46,433 nucleotides of DNA from Seminavis robusta. Taxonomy: Eukaryota > Bacillariophyta > Bacillariophyceae > Naviculales > Naviculaceae. The notes under the pieces were generated by a model. The model was not told the DNA's origin and did no database searches. It saw nothing but the letters and a program-made list of their open reading frames with translations. Both the position numbers and the translations under genes were made by a program. Where the stretch lies: NCBI GenBank assembly GCA_903772945.1, contig CAICTM010000824.1, positions 1 through 46,433 of the forward strand. Reading direction: 5' to 3'. This document shows, piece after piece, positions 9,623 to 17,738 of the stretch (the stretch's first letter is position 1; every line of letters starts with the position of its first letter).

Positions 9623-11167
9623 ATGGCAAACCGGCTCTCGGCTCCGCTCCTTGCTCTTGCTCTCGTAGGATTCCCCACTGCATCTTTCCCTTTCTCGTTA
9701 CAGCCCCTACAGCTACGTCCAAGGTTTGATGTTGCAAACAGAAAAGGCACTCTGGTCTCTTTCGTGACACCAACGTCGTGCGAGAATGAGATGGAAGACG
9801 CACAAAATGCTACACGCCCACGTCGAGGCCCTCCTTTCCCACCAGAAGCATACCATCTTCTTCAAGAGGAAGAAGAGCAGAAACACATATTCCTATCCTT
9901 CATCGACCACTTGGACGAGCCGTACACGCAAATAGCATCGCTCACAGAACCTCGCGCGTATGCCAGGGCCGATCAATTTGAAAATGAGGGTTCCAAAAAT
10001 ACGGTCAAGATTCAAGAATCGCCAACCATTGACGATGTGGCATGTCCCCCCTCACGGTACGGTCCAGTCGGTACTTTTTTCTCTTGGAGTGGATTGCCAG
10101 CACGAGTTGTGGTAGGAGCATTGGCCTACTTTGCCTTTCCCGTGATTATTGATATTTTGGAAACATTTGCTGCTGTGGACTACACACAGGATACCGTGGT
10201 TGATTTGAGCTTTCTGCAGCGAATTCGGTTCATTTATCCAACAACCTACATGGATATTGGAGCAGAGCCTGCTTCCAAGATTGTCGAGGTGACCATCACG
10301 GAGGAAGAACGAAAAAATCTGGCATCCTTGGTAAATCTATACATTCCTGGAATTTCCATTGTGCTCGGTACTTATATCTCAATGACACTGAACATCCTGT
10401 ATGAAAGGATGAGACGACTACAACTCACTATTACGGAAGAAGCAAGCATGTTGGCATTCTGTTTCCAAGTCCTCTTGGATTTGTTCTCCAGAGACCGAAA
10501 CAACTTGATACCCAGCACCCAGTCCATTGCGGATCAAATCCATGTCTTGTTGCGGGAGTCTCGAGGAAAGGAGACTATGCGAATCATTTACAATGATCCG
10601 CTGGCAAACATATTGAGGATTGTCCAACGCTACAGTAGAAAACCAAACAGTTGCACTGGTAACGACGCGACTCTGGTGGGAGTTGTGAGGGACTGCATCC
10701 GACAACTCTATGAGCTCCGATCCAGGCGCATGAACGACGAAGCTCTGTTCTTGGCGCCTACTCACTACGATGTCATGACCTTTCTTTCCATTCTGTTACT
10801 GGTGGGGGTTGCCTTGGGAACCGTTGCTACAGCGCAAACTAACGGAGTCCCCACCGAACTGTCCCGGATTCTATTTGCCATTTTGGTGGTTTGCTACACA
10901 ACCATTTACGAGATGAGCTATGATCTCAATCGTCCCTTTGATGGGAGCTATCAGTTGCGACGATCAGGGGCAGCTATGCACTTTTTGCAAATCAAAAACA
11001 TGGTTGCCAACCACCCGGTATTGAGACGCGAGATTACATTTTCCCCTGATATAGATGAAACACTACTCGACGCTGACAATAAGGAGATTTCCGAGACGAT
11101 TGTGAATGGAGAAAGTCGCAAGGCTGCAAGCTATGAACGCCGCAAGCGAGACATCTGGTACAACTAA
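9623..11167 (+). CDS. DUF4239/bestrophin-like membrane protein, plastid leader
   Basis: 514 residues, ATG in AACAATGGCA. Residues 1-21 are a signal peptide ending TAS, and the next residue is F22 (TAS|FPF), the diatom-type plastid entry motif; a transit-like, basic and hydroxylated stretch follows. Hydrophobic segments lie at about 158-178, 233-256, 383-403 and 413-431. Between the two pairs is a long, mostly helical soluble part. The end of the membrane domain contains NRPFDGSYQLRRSG, matching the RPF-type ending of the DUF4239 (bestrophin-like) family, whose members have four helices with a soluble middle. Bestrophins are anion channels, but transport by DUF4239 proteins is not established. 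Plastid envelope location is inferred from the leader. It converges with the next gene. Confidence 0.65.
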   Translation: MANRLSAPLLALALVGFPTASFPFSLQPLQLRPRFDVANRKGTLVSFVTPTSCENEMEDAQNATRPRRGPPFPPEAYHLLQEEEEQKHIFLSFIDHLDEPYTQIASLTEPRAYARADQFENEGSKNTVKIQESPTIDDVACPPSRYGPVGTFFSWSGLPARVVVGALAYFAFPVIIDILETFAAVDYTQDTVVDLSFLQRIRFIYPTTYMDIGAEPASKIVEVTITEEERKNLASLVNLYIPGISIVLGTYISMTLNILYERMRRLQLTITEEASMLAFCFQVLLDLFSRDRNNLIPSTQSIADQIHVLLRESRGKETMRIIYNDPLANILRIVQRYSRKPNSCTGNDATLVGVVRDCIRQLYELRSRRMNDEALFLAPTHYDVMTFLSILLLVGVALGTVATAQTNGVPTELSRILFAILVVCYTTIYEMSYDLNRPFDGSYQLRRSGAAMHFLQIKNMVANHPVLRREITFSPDIDETLLDADNKEISETIVNGESRKAASYERRKRDIWYN

Positions 11168-11569
11168 TCAACCTGTTGCAGTAGGTGGGTGGAATTGGCT
11201 TGTGTTCATTTGAGGAGAGTTTTGAGTGTAACGTAGAATTGATTGAATGATTCTACGGTCGGTCGGATAGAGCCAGTTGAACCTGCACGGATGAGGCGAA
11301 CAGCAAGTTTGACAGATGCCGAGGTGCTGAAAGCGGGCTCTGCAAAGTCTGCAAATGCCAAAGTCCTATAAGTTTTGCTGATAGACAAGAACCAGAACAA
11401 GGTGAGCAAAAGGTTCCGATGAGAAGACCGCCGGCAAGCGTACCGTAGGAACAAGGAACTACAAGCGGCAACTACAAGAGGTACGAGAATCATTTTTGTC
11501 TTTTTTCTTATAAAATAATAGTTATGCTAGATACAAACAGTGCCGTTTGCGCTGGAGTTGGCACGACAT
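11168..11569. other. Convergent 3' intergenic region
   Basis: This lies between the stop codons of a plus-strand and a minus-strand gene. It holds both 3' ends; ATAAAATAATAG-like A/T-rich sequence near 11510 may serve in 3' end formation of the minus-strand gene. No gene is supported here. Confidence 0.5.
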
Positions 11570-14257
11570 TTACGCAACACTGGGGTCCACAGCTTCCTCT
11601 TTACCTCCGAGAACAACATTTGCTGTGGTTTCTTCTGCGTCTGGTGAATCTTCTTCTTCGGGTTCCGTGCAATCAAGAATAGACTCCCCTGTGAGGTAGC
11701 CAACAGCATCGGCAACAGGATCTGACAAGCACAAACCAGCGCCTGAAGTACTTCCCTTCAAGTCACACCAAGTGCAAGACTCGTCACACACATCCACGGA
11801 CGAGCTCTGGGACAGACAAGGCAAGAAGTCATTCGGGAGAGACTGAAAGAGCGGAGCTGCGTCTCCTTCAGGCGCTGAAATGGCTTCTTTGCCCTTGCAG
11901 GTAACTCCCAATGGTAGAGCCAGGTTGGCTTGCTCAGCCGACAGACAAGCATTGACACCAAGGCTACCTAGTTGACACCACTCGCAAGGCTTGCCTGTAA
12001 CGGAATCTTTGCCGGACTCACATTTCTCTTCATCTCCGAATCGTCCTGCGTCGATGAGACAAGATGTGTCAACCTTCGGTCCATCTTGGGGATTCCTCGC
12101 AGCGGCATGTTGTTCCGAATCGATTATGCAGTCGAAGAACTCATTGCCGTTGACCGCAACAACAGCTTCGTAGGAAAAGCAGACACCAGCTCCAGCCTGT
12201 GTGTTGCACCAAGTGCATGCGTTTGCTTTGGTAGAGGCACATGCTTCAACTCCTGCGCCAGTGTGTTGAATGCAGTTCCAGAATTCTTCCTTGACAGCCT
12301 TGGCCTCTGCGATGTCAGTTTCGGACAGTTCTTCGTTCACCTCTTCATCACATGTGCCGCCAAATGGCTTGACAAACTCGGCTTGTTCATCCGTCAAACA
12401 GATTTGGAAGGAGTTCCATGAACACCATTCGCAGGCTGTTCCATCAGCGTCCTTGGTGGCAGTGCAAGCGTCCTTGCTCGGGCCATTCTGCATTGACAAG
12501 ATGCAGCTCGTGTCAAAGTCTCCAACATCGTCTTCTTCTTCTTCTTCTTCAGCTGTCTCAGCATCATTCTCCTCGTCTGTCTCTTCCTCGTCTTCATCCT
12601 CGTCTGCGTACTCTTGGCTACGAGCTGCATGTTCCTTCAAGATTTGCTGGGCGTCCGTCGAGATAGTTTCACATTCAATGCCCATATATTCGGCAACTTC
12701 AGCCTGTTCCTCATTGAGACACATGTTGAAGCTGGTTCCCATTTCACACCAGTTGCACGGGTTTCCTTTTGCATCTTGAGTTTGAGCGCAAGCAAGTTCA
12801 CTGTCATCACTACTGGAAGTGCGTAGAGTGGTAACCATACAAGAAGTATCAGAGGTCAACCACAGAGAGTCAATATCCAAGTCCTCCTCCTCTTCTTGAA
12901 CCTCTTCTTCTGGGATGCCCTTTGCTGCACGCTCGATTCGCTTGGCTTCCTTCTGGGCGTGGATATATTCTTGGTGTTGTTGGATCGCTTCTTGAGCCAT
13001 TTTGTGTTCTGAATCATCCATGACACAAGTAGCACCCCAGTGCTCAACCAATTCGGCTTGGACACCTCCAAGGCAAAGTTCGACACCCATAATATTGCAC
13101 CATTCACAACCATTTCCATCCAAGTCCATGTGTTTCCAGCATCCTTGGTGCGTCAGTCCACTGTCCTCGTGCATGTGGGCAATGCACGAATCATCAAACT
13201 CTTCAGGTTCGAAGGATTCATCACTGCCAGTGCAGACAGCACCGACATACTCGGCCACTTGAGCTTGGGATTCACTGAGACAAAGGCGGAATGGGCTTCC
13301 AGCGACTGCACACCATTCACATGGATTGCCAGAGATATCGCGAGCCTGGAAGCAAGCAGCTTCCGATGTAGCTTCGTCATCATCTGGATCCAAGAGCATT
13401 GCGGAGAGAACACAAGAAGTATCGACGACAAACTCGTGCATATCGTCTTCTTCCTCATCTCCATCTTCATAATCTCCATCTTGTTCTGCTTCTTCGTCTT
13501 GTTCCTCTTCGTCGTCATAGTCTTCATCGTCTCCTTCCTCGTTTGTGGCGTCACGGGAGGCAGCTTCGTCAACGTCTTCGGTATCCTCGTCATCATATTC
13601 TTCGTCATCATCAGCATTGCCTTCAGCATCATCATCGGTACCTTCAGCATCGTCATCAGCATCATCCTCATCATCTTCTTCGTCTTCATCAGCCTTGCAG
13701 TCAAACCAGTAGCTATCCGAGGCCATGTCAGCAGCTTCCTTGGTCAAACAGACACCAAAGCCTCCCTTGGTATTACACCAAATGCAGCTACCGGCTCCAC
13801 ATGCAGTCTCGTCCTTTGATTCGAGGCATTCCCATAGCGGTCCTGGGGCTTTGTCGTCATCGGGTGCAGGCGGTGCCTTGTCATCATCGCTGCTGTCGTC
13901 GCAGTCAATAGTTGGAATTGCCTGTTTGAATGTCTGCGCTTGTTCCTCGCTGCAGCAAAACCCAAAGCTGTTCAGAATACACCAGACACATCCAGTGCCA
14001 TCATCATCCTTGGTACCATCACACACATCCTTGCCAGAGGCCCCAGTCAAAGTACAGGTGAAAGATTCTACATCATCTCCTTCCTCTTCGCCCAACGGAA
14101 TGGCATGTTCTGGTTTTTGCAAACGGTCATGTCTCAATTCTTCTTCAATGGCAGCATGCCCCTTTTGCTGATCATGCGATTTAGACAATACTTTCGCCTC
14201 GTGAGCCGTTACCGCGGCAAACAAAGAGGCAAGCAATAGCAATCTTCGTGGCATCAT
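11570..14257 (-). CDS. Secreted protein with nine six-cysteine repeats and acidic linkers
   Basis: 895 residues from the ATG at 14257 (a second ATG follows at once). MMPRRLLLLASLFAAVTA is a clear signal peptide. Nine repeats, each with six cysteines, lie at about 67-119, 143-187, 281-342, 357-411, 472-529, 584-636, 661-710, 732-787 and 813-863. The pattern is C, 4-19 residues to a second C, then C-x-W-C, then CL about 8-11 residues later, then a last C 15-19 residues on. Repeats 3-6 and 8 start DTSC or DDSC and end GxxC; repeats 2, 7 and 9 start with an aromatic (F or W) and end DC. Linkers are extremely acidic, for example about 189-275. There is no transmembrane tail. The C-x-W-C core recalls PSI-like folds, but I do not recognise the family. 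Acidic, cysteine-rich secreted proteins suit the cell wall, mucilage or calcium binding; that is inference only. Confidence 0.85.
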   Translation of the reverse strand: MMPRRLLLLASLFAAVTAHEAKVLSKSHDQQKGHAAIEEELRHDRLQKPEHAIPLGEEEGDDVESFTCTLTGASGKDVCDGTKDDDGTGCVWCILNSFGFCCSEEQAQTFKQAIPTIDCDDSSDDDKAPPAPDDDKAPGPLWECLESKDETACGAGSCIWCNTKGGFGVCLTKEAADMASDSYWFDCKADEDEEDDEDDADDDAEGTDDDAEGNADDDEEYDDEDTEDVDEAASRDATNEEGDDEDYDDEEEQDEEAEQDGDYEDGDEEEDDMHEFVVDTSCVLSAMLLDPDDDEATSEAACFQARDISGNPCEWCAVAGSPFRLCLSESQAQVAEYVGAVCTGSDESFEPEEFDDSCIAHMHEDSGLTHQGCWKHMDLDGNGCEWCNIMGVELCLGGVQAELVEHWGATCVMDDSEHKMAQEAIQQHQEYIHAQKEAKRIERAAKGIPEEEVQEEEEDLDIDSLWLTSDTSCMVTTLRTSSSDDSELACAQTQDAKGNPCNWCEMGTSFNMCLNEEQAEVAEYMGIECETISTDAQQILKEHAARSQEYADEDEDEEETDEENDAETAEEEEEEDDVGDFDTSCILSMQNGPSKDACTATKDADGTACEWCSWNSFQICLTDEQAEFVKPFGGTCDEEVNEELSETDIAEAKAVKEEFWNCIQHTGAGVEACASTKANACTWCNTQAGAGVCFSYEAVVAVNGNEFFDCIIDSEQHAAARNPQDGPKVDTSCLIDAGRFGDEEKCESGKDSVTGKPCEWCQLGSLGVNACLSAEQANLALPLGVTCKGKEAISAPEGDAAPLFQSLPNDFLPCLSQSSSVDVCDESCTWCDLKGSTSGAGLCLSDPVADAVGYLTGESILDCTEPEEEDSPDAEETTANVVLGGKEEAVDPSVA

Positions 14258-15140
14258 CGTCGCTCTGTGTTTTGATGGTCGTTGCAAGAAAGAACGATGA
14301 CAGTCAGTGCTTGAAGAGTGCCTGCAAAACGAGCAGATCTTATACGCATAACGTCTGTTCTTCGTCAGATGCACAGATTCGTTGAACGGTCAGGTGCACC
14401 GTTACGGTTGCAAATGTCATCTTCAAAGCAAGAGATGAACATTCAATAGTTCTCTCGAGAGGTCCACCAGCGCGGGTCGATAGCAGCACCTCCACACAAC
14501 ATGGATGTGATCGTGTGTAAATTTGGAGGGGTTTGGCTGCCAAGCTGTGGGTAGTTTTCTGGCTATTATAGCTTTGGCAATCTTTTATAGATGTCCACAC
14601 CTTATAGTTAGTTCTCTTGTTTGATTCATGATGGCAATGACAAGCAGCAGTAAACTTTCGGACCGTCGCACTCTTGCCAAGTGTCCAGTTACCTCACTGG
14701 TGATGCATATCTGCCAAGGCAGTTTCCAATCGCCAAACTCGTGAGGGCTCAAGGTGCAGCCAATCTGGAGAGGTGCAAAAACCTGTTAGAAAAATCTGGA
14801 GAGTTGCAAAATTCCATGATCAGGTGCACCAGCCAAAAGGAAGCTTATGTTCTCCAAATCATCGTCATTATTGCAATCCCTCGTGATCGTCCTTCGCCTT
14901 TCATGCGAAACATTTTGACATTTATGTTAGGCCAACAGCACATACACGTGGATAGCTAGCTTGGCTAGTTTGATCTACTGGTATGGTTTTCATAAAAGCT
15001 AGCTAGATGATTCATTCTTAGTTGCTAAAAATAAATGTTGCTAAACAAACACTGGATATGGAGACACACATGGAAAGAAAGCTCCTCGTGGCAGGCACCA
15101 ACTCCCAGCCAACCACAAACTCCCAATAGCCACTCGGTGT
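14258..15140. other. Intergenic, upstream of the cysteine-repeat gene
   Basis: The first 100-300 bases upstream of 14257 should hold the promoter of the minus-strand gene. Short frames on either strand have no recognisable motifs. The rest, to 15140, is the 3' side of the next minus-strand gene. Confidence 0.45.
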
Positions 15141-16034
15141 TCAACAACACGCAAATGGAGCCAGATTTTCATCATCTTGTATGGGGCGAAAGAAGGGATG
15201 CGCAGTCGTCACGACAGCCGTATCACTGCTGTGCATTCTCGTCCTGGCCAAGGAGGCCCGACGAGGCGAGTACATCACGGCAGTGGTACTTTGACTGCGA
15301 GTTTTTGGGGCAGTAGGGGCAAAGATGTACCGATCAAAGTCAGTCGACCCCAACGCCTGGCTGCGATTGTGGTGAGTCCCATCCTTGGATGGCTCTGCGG
15401 GATCGTAGGACCATCCTCTGCTCATGGTCAAGAGCTGATCAAAGTCAGCGTCGGAAAGAGCTCGATTGCGTTTGCGAAGACGAAAGGAGGTTGACTGGCT
15501 GTGATGAAGCTGCATCAAGTCTCGCCTTTGGTTGTCTTTCTCTTGATGATGGTATTGGTGGTGGAGACCTGAAGTGAGTGAGACAGCCCTTTGACGCACG
15601 GGAGCTGGTCGGCGGTGTCTAACTGGCAGAGGAGAAGAAGGGCAGCTACCAGCATCATCCGAAGAGTTCCAAGTGGTATCTTCCACATCCATCTCGTCGC
15701 CGTTCTGGCAGGGCTTCAAGGGAGACGGTCTACTGAACGCACTACTCGTCGTAGTTACGTCTGTAGCCGACGGAGAGACCATGAAGGGCTCGCTGAGGTG
15801 AGCACTGGAACACCATGTGGTGGCGGAAGACCCACGGGCAACTTGAGGCTTGTTGATACAACCGACAACTGCGGGTGATGGTGTCGGTTCGGATACATGC
15901 TCTTCCATCGGCACCACTTCCATTGGCACTGAATTATTGTCTTTACTGCTGCTCTTCTTCCGATTTCTCTTCTTGGGTTTCATTATCCAGGCCTTTGTCA
16001 TTTTGGACAAGCCAGGGAGAAGCTTCGGGGCCAT
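15141..16034 (-). CDS. Serine-rich disordered protein, unknown function
   Basis: 297 residues; the ATG at 16034 is in AAAGATGGCC, a good context. The N-terminus is basic (MKPKKRNRKKSSSK, a possible nuclear signal). The rest is rich in S, P, T, R and H with no predicted fold. Two short related motifs stand about 35 residues apart: RNRALSDADFDQLL and RSQALGSTDFDRYIF, i.e. R-x2-A-L-x3-D-F-D. RRASLARTRMHSS and RQRAVSLTS look like sites for basophilic kinases. The length of the clean frame and the internal repeat argue for a real gene. No family recognised; a short linear-motif or phospho-regulated nuclear protein is one possibility. Confidence 0.6.
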   Translation of the reverse strand: MAPKLLPGLSKMTKAWIMKPKKRNRKKSSSKDNNSVPMEVVPMEEHVSEPTPSPAVVGCINKPQVARGSSATTWCSSAHLSEPFMVSPSATDVTTTSSAFSRPSPLKPCQNGDEMDVEDTTWNSSDDAGSCPSSPLPVRHRRPAPVRQRAVSLTSGLHHQYHHQEKDNQRRDLMQLHHSQSTSFRLRKRNRALSDADFDQLLTMSRGWSYDPAEPSKDGTHHNRSQALGSTDFDRYIFAPTAPKTRSQSTTAVMYSPRRASLARTRMHSSDTAVVTTAHPFFRPIQDDENLAPFACC

Positions 16035-17420
16035 CTTTACTATACTGTAATCAAACTATCAAACTGGAAATAATAAATAAATGAGGCAAGCTATTGGACA
16101 AGAGACAATGCGAAACCAAAGGAGTTGTAAACTGATAACATGTGCTTTCGGAGAGGAGGAATTCGAAAAACCCACCCTTTCGCATTTATTTATTACGCAG
16201 TGTTGTCGGCTCTCATGGAAGCGAAGGTCACCGCCTCACTCCTTTCTCTCCACAGAGGCATCTCCAAATTGTGGACAACTCCGAGGATCGGGGGATAAAT
16301 GTCGACAAATACAGCGGGCAGTCCAGGAAAATGTCACACACTTAGACAGAGGAAATGTCACGTCAACAAGGACGGGGTATAGAGTTTGAGAATCCTCTTC
16401 TAGAGTGATCTTTACAGTACTTCTAGAGATCAGAAACAAAAATGAGGCAATTGAATATACCGCATCCTCCAGACTCACGCCAGTCGAACTACATTTGCCG
16501 ATGATCCATTCAACGGGTAGCATCATCGGTTGTTGGAGGGTATGAGTACCAATAGGTACCGAACGGCGCTATGGACAGCAGTCGAATGGCCACTATTTGG
16601 CCAGGACAACTGCTTTGTTTCAACCTGCAACATTCCTCCCATTGTCCAAGCACGGCCCAGTGAGCCAAACTATTATGATAGTACATGTAGTACCGGTAGC
16701 TTGGAGTTGTGGTCTGTCATATCAAATTGGCTGAAAGCCCAATAAAGCCAGAAGAAAAGCTATACATGTATTCAATTGTTGATACTCCTACCAGCACCTA
16801 TGCCGTACTTGCTCGCAGCCATGCATGTGCTAGAGAGATACAACGGCTACGAGTGCTTTTTGGAATTTGGAAGGACGAAGCCTGGATCATATCCCTACTT
16901 CTCCACGACTTGGTCAGACCTTGAACGGCATTGCAAAGATATATCTGTCCTATCTCGTGGGATCCAGTCTCTGGCTGTTGTGTTAGTTTGCTGGATACTT
17001 ACAGCCAGTACCGTACTGTTAGAGTATAGAATCATAGAATCTGAGCAAATTTTATGATCCAGCCACGCAGTACGTGACACTAAAAAGGTGTCAGCAGAGG
17101 TTTTGATCTGTTGTGCTGCTGGAGGTAAACCGAAGATCCAATCGCGCCTCATAGCTAGTGGCCGAAAAGTCCGGCCAAAGATGAATGTACCGACCAAATT
17201 ATAGGGCGTTGAAGTTATTCGGTGGCTCGTACTGTAACGTGTAACGTACCGTACTATGCTGTTATACATTGGATTCAATGGAGTGGAGATACACGTACCC
17301 ATCCGGCAGCTCTCCTCTCTCAAGAGATGACTGGTACATGTTGGCATGCTGGCGGGCTTGACGGGCATACTACTGTACAAGTCCTGAAGTTGGGAATGGG
17401 ATGTTCGGTGCAGTCGGTGA
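16035..17420. other. Intergenic, no gene seen
   Basis: Short frames on both strands have no recognisable motif. Words of the GTACCGGTA/GTACCGTAC type recur (near 16690, 17015, 17245). Promoter of the minus-strand disordered-protein gene is expected in the first part. Confidence 0.5.
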
Positions 17421-17738
17421 AATCATAAAAGGAGGCTATGCAACTGAAAGGTAAAAGTTTACCATTTCATTTTAAAAAGAAGCAAACTCTTCAAGCACAA
17501 GCAGTTGGCATGCAGTCGGTGAATGTGAGGAGGGGGCCGCACCGCCAGGCCACTCTACTCCGGCTATAATATGTATGTAACCCCACACAAAAACATGATG
17601 CTAAACGTGTGGCATCGAGAGATCAACGTTTCTTATAAAAGAAGGTCTAATCATAAAGGAGGCTATGCAACTGAAGAAAGGTAAACGTTTACCTCGTCAT
17701 CAAAAAGAAGCAAACTCTTCAAGCACAAGCAGTTGGCA
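17421..17738 (+). repeat. Direct repeat of about 90 bp at the 3' end of the ArfGAP-like gene
   Basis: 17421-17510 and 17649-17736 share ATCATAAA, GGAGGCTATGCAACTGAA, GGTAAA and AAAAAGAAGCAAACTCTTC, followed by AAGCACAAGCAGTTGGCA. The right copy runs into the stop-codon region of the minus-strand gene at 17719. So the gene's 3' end and downstream flank were duplicated, leaving a tail copy about 228 bp downstream. A smaller repeat, GCAGTCGGTGAA, is at 17411 and 17512. Confidence 0.85.

Noticed and set aside
12970..13911. Plus-strand frames with I/F/S-rich or histidine/leucine-rich composition opposite the cysteine-repeat gene
   Set aside because: They are antisense to acidic GAT/GAA codon runs. 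The hydrophobic runs come from that bias, not from membrane helices.
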